A stretch of DNA of 64,000 bases from Fennellomyces sp. T-0311 (GCA_025266875.1 JALLLT010000014.1:124001-188000), one strand, 5' to 3'. Positions 46,618-56,921 are shown, counted from the first letter of the stretch. Made by a program: numbers and translations. Notes: generated from the letters alone by a model not told the origin.

Positions 46618-47804
46618 ATGACGACCTCTTGTTGCTGCAACTGTTTCTGTCTGTCTAAACGACAGGCACCCGAAGAAGAACCCAATGCTTTCGATTTAAC
46701 GTGGCGGAATTACCTTTTACCATCATGCGTTCCCAGCATTTTCAAACGACAACAACCGATACGACTCGAGGACGATGACGACCTGTTTATAACACCTAAT
46801 CAGGGCCGTGCTGTGCGCGGATACCTGGACGATCCGAACGACTGGGAGTTTGACTCGATGCTGGTCAACCAGGAGTTCCCAGAGTTTGTCACCCGAAACC
46901 CGTTCGGCAAAACCAAAAAGAAAAGAAAACACAAAAAACACCACCACCATCATCATCATCAGCGAGCGTTGCCCGAGGACGAAGAGATATTTTCCGAGGA
47001 GATCCAGGACGCCGAGTTCCTAGGCGACGATCAGATCGCACACCTCGCCTACGAACGACGCAAGGTATGCGAGGAGGCGTGTATATCGATATATGTATAT
47101 TTTTACACAACTAACTTTATTTCATTTAGGACATGGATCCGTACGGCGAAGAAGGTTACATTGAAAACTACGACCGACCTCTATCGCAAGAAATGCAGCC
47201 TCCTCCCCAAAAGGAGTTTTATGCCGCCCGCGCCATGCCGTATTACTTTGTCGACGAGGACCAAGAGTACCTGGAGCAGCAGGACGAGCAGCCAGAAGCG
47301 TCGTCGTCGTCGGCCGCTGTCGTGGCGGAGCAGGCGCAGGGCTTGCTGAGCGAACGGCTGGACGACCTGACCGACAAACTGGTATACATTCGACAAAACA
47401 TCATGGACATCAACAGGCAGGACGAACCCGACACCACGACGCTCAAAACCATCAACAAGGCGGACGCGGACAAGTAAGAGAAAATGGCCAGGAAGCACAA
47501 GAGCTGAGCTGATAAATCTTTTTGGTGTAGAGCAGCGTCTGACATGGATTCGATTGCGTCGGAAGCGCTGGATGAATATGAACGACCTGGTGACGAGGAT
47601 GGAAGACGACGCTCAGGTGCCTCGCAATACAGGTTTCCTTTTGGCGGTGGCGACTCTCCTCCATTTGGCTCCGACCATCATCCTTTCTCCTACTTTACCG
47701 ACCAGAACGCTTCATCACCTCCTACTAGCGATAATGACAATAATACCCCAGGTTTGAACCTTCGCGGCGTCTTGGATTTCGGCAAGAGATGGCTAGGTGC
47801 CTAA
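46618..47804 (+). CDS. uncharacterised acidic protein with Cys-rich N-terminus and His run
   Basis: Three exons (46618-47064, 47130-47473, 47531-47804) give 354 aa. The first intron has a perfect CTAAC branch site (47110-47115). The N-terminus MTTSCCCNCFCLSKRQ is strikingly Cys-rich and could be S-acylated. A well-formed block follows (NAFDLTWRNYLLPSCVPSIF; NPNDW-like DDPNDWEFDSMLVNQEFPEF). A Lys-rich stretch ending in seven His comes near residue 110, then a long acidic, Gln/Ser/Tyr-rich region with a helical segment (LLSERLDDLTDKLVYIRQNI). The C-terminus is LRGVLDFGKRWLGA. I recognise no domain. Possible peripheral membrane protein, by inference from the Cys cluster. Confidence 0.7.
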
Positions 47805-48700
47805 TACCCTTTGTTTCTTCCGTGATCATCTTGTGTTGCTTTTTCCTCACCAAAATCCTAGACTTCGTTTATGTAACCTCTTCCCCTTCCCTTTCTTTCC
47901 CTTCCACTATTCAACCTATGTATGTAATATTTCTATCTTTTTATCTGTTGCTCTTTCACGCCCACAAAAAAATATCCTTGTTGTATGAACCTTTAAAATC
48001 TGGACAAAGTCCACGCCTTCCCGAGGAGGCGCTTCGGGTATATCGAAATCCTGCCACGTGGATGACAAAGCTGCATTCCCGCGCCCGCTTCAATGTCCTT
48101 TAGTCATGCGTACCACACATGCACATTGGCTTACTTTTTGGGAAAGCTAAGAAAAGCATTAGCATATATCAAACCCGAGTGTAATCAGATCGCCCAAATG
48201 AGAACGAACCTTAATACAGGTTCGATCAACATGAATAAATTTCGCGGATAAAGTACTTGCATTTACCCGCGCCTTGCCAGTGAGCCTACTTTTACGCCTA
48301 TGCTTGCCGCACGCAACCACGGCAGCTACGATATGATAAAATTCCCATAGTTGGCACCTCGCATTCGTCAACTTCTATCGCTTAACTTATCATATCCATC
48401 ATTGTCTTACCTTATCACAATGATAGCTACAGTTGACCGACCACTCGTAATCGAACCCGGTTTTGCAACTGCTAGTTCTTTTCGTACCATAATGGCCATT
48501 CGAAGTGTTGCGATAAACGGGGTTCGACTGGTAAACCGTAATCTTGAAATGAGTTGCTATTGCATCAAGATGCATCTATCCATTCGTCCACTGTCTGTAA
48601 TTTTTTTGACTGGGGATTTATAAGCAAGTATCATTTATTGTGTATGAGATTACTTCAATAGCGCTCGCTGTGCGCAGAAATTAAGTGTTTATTACTATAA
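47805..48700. other. intergenic region, no gene seen
   Basis: About 0.9 kb. Short open frames on both strands lack coding composition. It should contain the terminators of both convergent neighbours. Confidence 0.5.
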
Positions 48701-49876
48701 CTACGTGTGTTCGTCGTCTTCATCATCCTCGTCGTCTTCATCGTCCTCATCATCTTCATCATCCTCATCGTCGTCGTCGTCATAGTCGTCGTCATCGTCG
48801 TCGTCATCGTGGTTGTTGCCATTGTTACTGTGTGGACCGTTGCCATTATTGCCATTGTTGCCATTATTGCCTGGAGAAACACCACTGTTTCCATTGCCGC
48901 TGTTTTCAGCAGGAGAGTTTCCATTGTTGCCATTGTTGCCGTTGTTGCCGTTGTTGCCATTGTTGCCGTTGTTGCCATTGTTGCCGTTATTGCCGTTATT
49001 GCCGTTGTTACCATTGTTGCCATTGTTACCTCTGTTGCCGTTGTCCGAAGCGTTTTCAATTGCACCCTCTCCTTCCTCCACGACCTTCTTGGCATCATTG
49101 ACTGCGTCACCTGCGGCACCAGTTGCCTTGCCAATAAGACCGCCAACAGCGCCTACAATATCCCCAGCAGCGCCTGTAGCATCATCAACGATATCCTTGG
49201 CTCCATGGACGGCACCTTCAACAACGTCACCAGCCGCATTCGTAGCACCTCCAACAACGCTTCCAACACCATTTACGATACCCTCGGCACCATGGAGCGC
49301 GCCTTCAACAGCATCACCAGCTGCTCCGGTAGCACCATGGACAACGCCTTCGACACCATTTGCGATATCCCCAGCAGCATGACCAGCCGCCCCCGTAGCA
49401 CCTTCAACAATATCTTTAGCACCATTCACAACGTCGCCCACGGCACCACCAACCGCTGATCCCGGATTGGGAACAGGGTTGGGAACAGGGTTGGGAACAG
49501 GGTTGGGAGCAGGAATGGGAGCAGGATTGGGTACAGGGATCGGAGCAGGGATCGGAGCAGGATTGGGAATGGTACCTTGACGAGGAGGCTCATCATCACC
49601 ACCAGTGGCAATGACAGTCTGTTGGCAGCTCTTATCGTGGTGAGAAAGAATACCACCCTTCAGGATGTTGGTAAGCTAAAAAAACTGTCATGAGTAAAAG
49701 TTGAGTTTTTCCATATCATATCTACTACTTACCAGTCCACCGGTATCACCTTCATTGTTACATCCTTCAATGGTGATCGTATGTCGATCTTCTGTATCCA
49801 GTGTATCACCACCCAACGGAAGTGCAGAAACGGATAGTGCACCAAGAACCAAAAGCGAAGCAGTGACAAGTCTCAT
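48701..49876 (-). CDS. modular secreted repeat protein with acidic tail
   Basis: Two exons on the minus strand (49876-49733, 49675-48701) give 372 aa. Residues 1-20 are a signal peptide (MRLVTASLLVLGALSVSALP). Then come a short region with two Cys, a Pro-rich array (residues ~85-120) of NPAPIPAP/NPVP units, and ~130 residues of 11-15-residue amphipathic helical units of the form GAKDIVEGATGAAGHAAGD. After these come ~60 residues of Gly-Asn-Asn triplets and a tail of almost pure Asp/Glu ending EHT. The helical units recall LEA-like or apolipoprotein-like repeats, and the GNN block resembles structural repeat proteins. No enzymatic domain. Extracellular or wall location is inferred from the signal peptide; no GPI tail is present. 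Confidence 0.72.
48836..49035. repeat. 9-nt tandem repeat array inside the secreted protein gene
   Basis: Units of the type TTGCCATTG/TTGCCGTTG on the plus strand encode the Gly-Asn-Asn triplets on the minus strand. Neighbouring units differ mainly at third positions, showing selection on the peptide or recent expansion. Flanking 48710-48810 is a GTC/ATC trinucleotide array encoding the acidic tail. Confidence 0.85.
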
Positions 49877-52407
49877 GTTTTTGTCTTTTGGTAAAGATAT
49901 CGACTGGATGGTTCGAGTGAACTCGCCCCTTTTATACGTTTTCTGTTTGGTGAGGTAAGTATATTGTTGTAATGGTATGCATAGTAACGCACTCGTCCAC
50001 AACCAAGTTCTACCATTTTCTTTTTCATGCTTCACGCAAATTCATCTATAAGCTTTTTTCATGTTTTCTGCTTATCTGTATTGTGTACATAGTAAAAACA
50101 AAAATACAGGTAGTCGGAAATCTGTATACACTGCACGGACAGTTTCTTTTGGCATTTTCAGTGCAGGAACGGGATCGCACATGGAAATTATGCGGGATGT
50201 TCTGCATGCGTGGAACTGCTGATTGGATCTGCAAAATTTATTCGTTCGAATAGTAGCCACCGGATGAGTAAGAGCAAAATGGTACCAGTCAAAGCCGAGA
50301 ATATGCGAAAAGAGGTCAACTCAACATGTTTTTTTTTTACTCACTTGAAATTGCATTATTCTTGAATTGGATCTGCATGCAAAAAGAAAAGCAACTGAAA
50401 GAAAAAAAAATTGGGCTCTCCATGAGAGTTTTCTTTCCGGGAAGTACGGCTATTTTAGGCATCAATGCCATGGCGTCTACACTAGCGCTGTGAACCCAAG
50501 TAACTGGTTCTGCTCCAGTAGTGAAACAATAAAGTGCAGATAACCCAATTTTAATTTGAACCGAATACCCGGAATCCCCGCATGTTCTTCTCAAAAAGTA
50601 TAATCTGCCGCTCTAGAACTTTGGCCTTTGTGTTTGTTAAAAAAAAACATATATTTTGCATATAGCAGTGTATGAAAAAAGAATCTGAGAAATTCTACTA
50701 TGCCGAAGATTCAGTGATAAAATGATTGCTATAGTCCACCGAACTCTCAATTGGATCACTACCCAATAAGAGAACCGTTTCTACGACATCTTCCGGTGTC
50801 AGATTCACATTATCGGCGTTAATATTCTGCTCCAAATATGTCGAAAGTTTGGTCCCAGGTATACTTGTAAGCTAGGACCCTGAGCAAGGATTTGAGTCAA
50901 GATAAACTAACTTTGAAAAAAAAACACGCTTGATGCCCATCAATGTCTTTCTTTTCCGGTTCAAAGTGAGGTACAGTGCATCGGAAATCATCGGCTCTCA
51001 ATTGATCAGATGGCTTCATGCCGTAGCTAGTGAACATGGCACGCCCCAAGGGTAAGCTAAAAAAATGATAACGCCATCATGGGTGAATTATATTCGGTAT
51101 TTTAGTAGCATGAATGATATCCTTACTAACAGAAATACCAATTTTCTGTTTGCTGCCAACGCACAGCCAGCGCCAGTTACTGAAGTCAGCGAAAAGTGAT
51201 CTATTTGTAAAGTTGTAGATACGCGAAACAGAAACAAGGATCTACATGACAAGGATGTGCTCTGCATACTTTTACCTTTAATTGCAGTAATGAAATGCAC
51301 ACTGTATGCACGACGCAAAGTTTCGGTACATATTACTCTGATCGGCCGAGGAGAAAGCGTCCTTTTCTTTCCTTGACAAAATTTAGCCATTCAGCTTGAC
51401 GGTTTCTTCAATTGAACTGCATATCCATATCCATAGCCGGATCAATAACATGAATATGGTAAACATCAAAAAAAGCTATTTATGTTTCTTCATCGGTGCG
51501 ATGGTAGTATAAGCTCATCGGATCGGTACAAGGTATTTCAGACTATTTTTACATACATACGGAAAGTCCATTATCAACCGTACCCGAAACACCAAAAGAA
51601 ATTCACCAGGAATGTGATCTCAAACAGCAGAGGACTTATGTATAAACAAACACACTTGTCTTGATAATCATTCATTACCTTGCAAAGTAACCGTTTGTTG
51701 TCGCCAAGGCCAAGTTTAAGGATATCAAAAGTATGCAATATGGTTAGGTACTTTTACACGTAACCATAAAGAATACAAGACGAGATACTCATACGTATCC
51801 AAACTCGATCAAGCACTTCAACACCCCGATTCTCCATTTATGCATGTGTCAAAAAGTTATACATTATCACACTTGCATGAAAAAGCAGTCAAAAGATTAA
51901 ACAACACTGCATCGCAAGTCGGTGAGTACACGAACCTGTTGAGGTTCCTACCTAAAGCCTACTTGGTAGACACTCAGTCATATATCTGATTGTTGCTTTC
52001 GCCTACGTTGTATGTATACTAGTTCGATAAGAATATGCATTTGAATACTCATATTCCTCCTATATGTAAACAAGTACTGTTATCATTATACATAGCTCTC
52101 AATTCTCATTACTTTGGCGCTACTATGTATACTAATAACTAGCTACGTACATATATACAATAATGTGGCGCCTTTGTATCATATTTCAAGCGTTAGGTTC
52201 TTTTGAATACATTGTCCAGCAAACCATTTTTCGCTTTATGAAGCCCTCTTTCTGATACTTGACTACAGAGATATACGGAGTTGAATAGGCTGTAATTTCC
52301 ATGTTTGAAAGCGGTATTGGACAGGTTCAAAGCAAGATCAAAGCAATGATTTCCTGGGGCTTATAAGCATTACTTTCGCCTTTCTCGCTGCAAAACTCTC
52401 TGTGGCA
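49877..52407. other. 2.5-kb gene-poor region with decayed fragments
   Basis: No intact gene. It contains the pseudogene at 50698-51190 and an orphan coherent frame at 51718-51920 on the plus strand (GYQKYAIWLGTFTRNHKEYK; KSYTLSHLHEKAVKRLNN), followed by a GTGAGT that could be a donor. I recognise no family for it and cannot find partner exons. The remainder is AT-rich and featureless to me. Confidence 0.4.
50698..51190 (-). pseudogene. decayed gene of unknown family
   Basis: On the minus strand a coherent frame begins near 51190 (SLFADFSNWRWLCVGSKQKI; SKDIIHATKIPNI), meets one TGA at 51079-51077, and resumes in the same frame (PLGRAMFTSYGMKPSDQLRA; CTVPHFEPEKKDIDGHQACF). A 50-nt GT-AG intron then joins to LTSIPGTKLSTYLEQNINAD and VNLTPEDVVETVLLLGSD, ending at TAG 50700-50698. 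The single stop suggests recent loss or an assembly error. The last exon is faintly reminiscent of short-chain dehydrogenase C-termini, but I do not claim that. Confidence 0.4.
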
Positions 52408-52977
52408 ATGACTGTTACGGTCTATATATCCACTGTTCCAATGAACGTCATAATTGAAAAATATATGATTGTATCGCGGAAAAACATGCAGTTCCTGCCT
52501 TTCAACCTCGCTATCGGACACTGGCGTATAGTCTACGGTGACAGCAAAACCCGATACTTTACTGATATAAAGTTCAACGGCATGAGACATAAGTTGTACG
52601 AGGGGACAAAAGAAAAAGGATCTGAATTGTACTTGATTTTTGATTTGGAGGTATCGATCGACCAGCTTCACAACGACTTGGACAATCATTTTCAAAAATC
52701 CAAATACCATCTTTGTTGGAACAATTGTCAGCATTTTGCTGCAAGTTTTATCAAGTATATTTATCAATCCTATAAGGTCAAACACGAAACACCCCTCGCG
52801 AAACATCTAATTCGTCAACCTCTCTCAGTTTATAATCTACCGTTTTGGCTGTTGCTCTTACCCGATGGCCCGATCCGTCTTTTCCTGCATGCGGTGCTTT
52901 TCATATATATTATGTTCTTTTTATTCCATACTGCAGCTCCCAATGAGCGACAAATTGGTGCGACGTCCGATGTATAA
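52408..52977 (+). CDS. LRAT/NlpC-P60-like cysteine-hydrolase-fold protein, copy 1
   Basis: Single-exon model, 189 aa. The N-terminus MTVTVYISTVPMN matches the neighbour's MTVTLYLSTEPMN. A His in AIGHWRIVYGDSKTRYF is followed about 75 residues later by HLCWNNCQHFAASFIKYIYQ. The order His then NC-x-HF is that of circularly permuted papain-like enzymes (LRAT, PLAAT/HRASLS, PPPDE), whose Cys sits in a NC[EN]HF-type motif. A hydrophobic span (LFLHAVLFIYIMFFLFH) lies near the C-terminus, as in tail-anchored LRAT-family acyltransferases. Alternative model: a 43-nt GT-AG intron at about 52891-52937 would replace the tail with one ending at 53125 that also holds a span (FAPFIILLISHIFI). Substrate unknown. 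Confidence 0.65.
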   Translation: MTVTVYISTVPMNVIIEKYMIVSRKNMQFLPFNLAIGHWRIVYGDSKTRYFTDIKFNGMRHKLYEGTKEKGSELYLIFDLEVSIDQLHNDLDNHFQKSKYHLCWNNCQHFAASFIKYIYQSYKVKHETPLAKHLIRQPLSVYNLPFWLLLLPDGPIRLFLHAVLFIYIMFFLFHTAAPNERQIGATSDV

Positions 52978-53358
52978 GGATATTATACCATGGTCGCTAT
53001 TTGCTCCCTTCATCATTCTATTGATATCGCATATATTCATCAGGTGCTTTTCACATCGATCAATACTAAAACCCTTGCTTTGTATTTTGAATCAAAATAA
53101 ATGTGATTTTCACACATCCTTTTAAAGGCATTTGGGATATTAACTATAGATTTGTCTTGAAACTTGACGGTTTATGCATCGATGCTATCTGGTTCTACAT
53201 TATGTATCATCAATGCAATCTGGTAGGTACGTTTTTAAGGCTGTAATAAATTGTGATTAACTCCATAGGACACACTTTAGGTGACCAAAATTATATAGAG
53301 TTTGTGCTTAACTTATGAAATATTGTCTTTTTTCTTTCGTCCCAAGTTCTCGACAACG
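52978..53358. other. spacer between the tandem LRAT-like genes
   Basis: About 380 bp. The first half may belong to copy 1 if its alternative spliced 3' end (stop at 53123-53125) is used. The rest should be the promoter of copy 2. Nothing else seen. Confidence 0.45.
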
Positions 53359-53916
53359 ATGACTGTCACCTTGTACCTATCTACCGAACCAATGAACCCT
53401 TTGCTTGAAGGACTTTTTGTGCCATTTGAAAGCACCAAAGATATCCCGGTCTCCTTTTACAGGCATTGGTCTATTGTCTACGCGCATGATGAATCTTGCT
53501 ATGTCATCGAGAGCTACCGCTATGGAATTCATTATGGTCATTGCAACAGACGCAAGGAAGATGATTTACGAGTGCTTTTCAAGCTGGAAGTTCAAATCGA
53601 AACGCTCCGTAGGAAGCTGGAGAGCCACTTTCAAGGAGAAGAGTACGATGTTTGCTTCAACAACTGTCAACACTTTGCTATGCGCGTCATACACTGGGTC
53701 CATCGAGTTTATAAGGTACATAGCAAAAAATCCCTTGCAATAAAACTTTTACAGCTTCCGGTCGGCTATTGCAATCAATCTCCTCTTTTACGTTGCGTGC
53801 TTTCCAGCTACGACAAATCGCAGAAGAAGGACCTTATCGTTTCAGTGAATTGGGATCCAAAGTTAAAGAAGAAGCTACTTGCATGTGTAATCTTTGTCCT
53901 AGTTTTGGCTCTATGA
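53359..53916 (+). CDS. LRAT/NlpC-P60-like cysteine-hydrolase-fold protein, copy 2
   Basis: Single exon, 185 aa, paralogous to the preceding gene along its whole length. The candidate catalytic His is in SFYRHWSIVYAHDESCYVIE, and the nucleophile Cys in YDVCFNNCQHFAMRVIHWVH. The helical segment between them (LFKLEVQIETLRRKLESHFQ) parallels copy 1. The protein ends in a basic patch and a short hydrophobic tail (KKKLLACVIFVLVLAL), a textbook tail anchor. Start fixed by homology with copy 1; upstream in-frame codons are ignored. Tandem duplication is evident from position, strand and shared sequence. Membrane-linked acyltransferase or protease activity is inference only. Confidence 0.7.
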   Translation: MTVTLYLSTEPMNPLLEGLFVPFESTKDIPVSFYRHWSIVYAHDESCYVIESYRYGIHYGHCNRRKEDDLRVLFKLEVQIETLRRKLESHFQGEEYDVCFNNCQHFAMRVIHWVHRVYKVHSKKSLAIKLLQLPVGYCNQSPLLRCVLSSYDKSQKKDLIVSVNWDPKLKKKLLACVIFVLVLAL

Positions 53917-54667
53917 TCAACCAAACATTTCCTTACGCGAAAACGTTATTTTGATGTACATATTGGCTATAGTATCAAAATAAAAGCGAATACCATTTGC
54001 ACACGCATGTACTTTTCTATATACACATGTTATAATATTTCTTTTTTAAGCATTAGATATATCATAATGATTCCCGTGGCTTGATGCTACAAAGGAGGTT
54101 TGACTACTGTTCATAGGAGAAGGTATAAAGCCTTCCATAGTGATTTCATGACCATTCAACCGAGGCGATTTGTGCTTTTCCTAGAGTTTGAAAGACTACA
54201 AATTCTATTTGACACGTATCACGTCTACTACTACGTATACGAATATGATCTCTTCCTTGTGCTTCTAAAGCTCAGGGTAATACAAATATAATGCACAGGT
54301 GCCATGCTGGGAAAAAAAAACTGTGAAGGTGAAAAGACACGTCGGCGGGGTATAGAAAAAATAGCGATTAATTCATAGTCCTTCTTGCGTTATTCTCGTC
54401 AGTTCTTGAGGATTATCATCCGTTAGTCGCTGCCACCAGTTGGACAGCACTTCAGAAAAATAAAATTCAGAAAAAATTCGGCCATTAAGAAATTCAATTT
54501 GATCACTTTTTGAATTTTTCTTGAACGTTAACTTGAATTCTTTCTGAATTTTTTCTGAATACAGGAATAATAGCTAACGGGATCCATTATATACATATTG
54601 CTTTTGCTCATAACCATTGGCATTGCCATCTTTATTAAAGCATATTCATCGCATTGCACATTCAGTT

Positions 54668-55030
54668 TTATTTAGCAGTGGCTTTCTTGGAGCGTTTGTT
54701 TGGTGCTGGTACTTCTTCTGCCGTTGCCATCCTCGCCATTTTGACCGCCTTCGCGGCTCGACCACGCTTTTTTTTCTATAAAACAGTAGTGTAAAGATGA
54801 TATTCATTTGTAGTTACTTGCAATACATACCTGTTGCCGTCTTGCCCTTGCCCTTGTCATTGGCAACTGGTTCCAATTCTTGATGCTCGTTTCGAGGTTT
54901 CGTGCGTCCGACCAACGGTTCGTCCTCATCGTCACTGGATAGCATAGCTTCGAAGTCGCGAACATCCGCGCCCAGCTCATGTACTGCATCATCATATGTT
55001 TGCTGGTCGATTACATTGCATGTGCCTTGA
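54668..55030 (-). pseudogene. acidic/basic nuclear-type protein fragment with frame discrepancy
   Basis: Minus strand. The exon 55030-54831 encodes QQTYDDAVHELGADVRDFEA followed by an acidic block and KGKGKTAT. The exon 54775-54668 encodes KRGRAAKAVKMARMATAEEV and ends NKRSKKATAK, strongly basic and NLS-like. The two are joined by a good GT-AG intron, but phases disagree by one base because of an A8 run at the start of the second exon. Seven A would restore the frame. Upstream, a 60-nt GT-AG intron would extend the frame through 55092-55250, but that stretch is also open on the other strand. Unknown family, possibly from a mobile element. Confidence 0.35.
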
Positions 55031-55078
55031 CTGCGGGATGAACGACATTCTCTTAGCAACTGTTTACAAAGCTCCTAA

Positions 55079-55300
55079 CTCGAGCTCTACCGCACCACAA
55101 AAATCAATGGCCCGTATCCGTATATGACAGAACCTGGAGCATCAAAGTACGTTGTTGTGGACATAAACGACATAGCTGGCTTTGCTGGACGTGCACAAGG
55201 ATCGGATACAAGACAATACGTGTACTGGGTGCGTAAGAATAGTTCACCAAATGAAGGTCTGCCTATAGATTATAAATTGCACTATATACGACAAAGCTAA
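55079..55300 (+). other. coherent open frame, possible transposon protein relic
   Basis: A stop-free frame of 73 codons on the plus strand with domain-like composition (LYRTTKINGPYPYMTEPGAS; KYVVVDINDIAGFAGRAQGS; QYVYWVRKN). No ATG at a sensible place and no flanking exons found. The minus strand is open over most of the same bases (see 54668-55030), so only one of the two can be real. I favour the plus strand because of its beta-rich pattern. Family not identified. Confidence 0.3.
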
Positions 55301-56921
55301 AGTATTTAGTCTTTTTATCTCTGAATATTTTGGGAATATTTTTTAGATGTCTGAATATTCTTTGAATTTTTTTTGAACGACTGAATTTGCCACTGAATAT
55401 TTTACGAATGTCTGAACGTTTTCTGAATTTTTTTTTCCTGAGGCGCAGGTTAGTTGGTCGACTTTGCAAAGTGTGCATATTTAGCAGAAGAGCTATACAG
55501 ACATCCTTCCACTAGCTACGCTTCAGACTAATACCATAAAGCAGGAGACAGTTCAATCTGTAGTCAAAGGAGGGTATCTACACAAGTAGATCAGGGTTGC
55601 CACCGAAAGCTGTGAGTAGCTCATGTATCCGGGTCGCCATTGTGCTTTTCCTTTAATCCAAAATGGTAAGATCTATAATTGCCTAGTATAAGCTTTGACA
55701 GTGCCAGGCCCATTTCCAGTATATCTCGTCGATACAGGGCAACCATTTGTATTACAAAACATACGAGAAACTGTTACTGATGGTACTGACGAGTTGATCG
55801 ATCCAAATGTGCCCAAATCGACGATATCTTGGTTGATATTGAATAATTTTAGGGAGAACAACTATCTGGTGAAAAATGACATAATCTGGTCAACTACATA
55901 CTGTAAACGCTAATATATTTTATTATTGGTTTGAGCGGTGTCACGAAACAGGGGATGGAAAGATGATAAGCACGGGACATGTATATCGAAAGCCAATCAT
56001 CTGAGAATCCGAAGCCGAACACGCCGGTGCCACAGCATCGTATGGTAGAATCGGACTGATGGTCGGACCATAGAACAGTAAGGAAGGTCAAGGGAATTCA
56101 GAAAGTCAGGGTGCAACTCAAATCAAAATGCGGTAATCGTTGATGAGCCGCACGGATGGATAAGCTGGTAAGGAATTCGGAATGATAAACGGTCAAGCGG
56201 CTGTTCCGGAACATTCCAACTCGGCATCTAATAATATCGTTACCGAAGCAAATAAATTGTATGATGATCGACAGTGGAGATATTGGAAACATAACGAGCG
56301 TCATGATAGGCTGAGTAATAGCTAGTTTCATCTTGCTTCTCAAACGATGATGAACACACCAGGCAGACACCATAATGGGTTCCGTTGTGGACAATGCTGA
56401 TGATGACTGATTACATAATTCGACATATAACTTGACATGGGTTATGCCTATTGCTGGACTAGTGCATACGCCATCTGATCCGGTCTTCTAGAAATTCCTG
56501 TGTGCATTGGGGCTGGGAGAGTTCTTTAGTGTGTAATGTTCATGGTTTCTCAATCCCTCGCATTGCGTAGCCAGAAAGATAATTCAAGTTTAATCACATG
56601 GGAAAATGGTGTGAATACTGTGGATTCCTCGAAAACGACCTGTTGAAGTATCATTCATGTATCTGATTTATTGAAATGTGCCTTCCTGGAGCTAAAGTTG
56701 GCCTTGGCGTTATTTGGATCAGCCAGAAATAGAGCCAGATGCCGCTTGTAACCACTGATATGCTTAGACCATAATTACCTAGCGATAAACTCAACGAGAA
56801 AGTACAAGGTTACCATGCAATCGATGTCTCAGTTTATAGGTTGATGCATTGAACAACAAAGATCAGCGGAAGAGGAAATCGTGTGCAACTTGGTTCTTAC
56901 GCGACAAAAAGAAAGCGATCT

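Larger units (their letters stand above)
53917..56921. other. 3-kb region of decayed and repeat-like sequence
   Basis: No intact conserved gene. It includes the fragments listed at 54668-55030 and 55079-55300 and AT-rich arrays of CTGAATTTTT-like units at 54470-54565 and 55310-55440 that flank them. A minus-strand frame at 55894-56394 is open for 165 codons apart from one TGA at 56100-56098. A 73-codon plus-strand frame lies at 55695-55913 (PFPVYLVDTGQPFVLQNIRE). Together this looks like one or more degraded mobile elements. Confidence 0.4.

Noticed and set aside
50698..50870. Assignment of the 50.7-kb pseudogene to short-chain dehydrogenases
   Set aside because: Only the last exon vaguely resembles the SDR C-terminus; the Rossmann glycine motif and YxxxK are not found.
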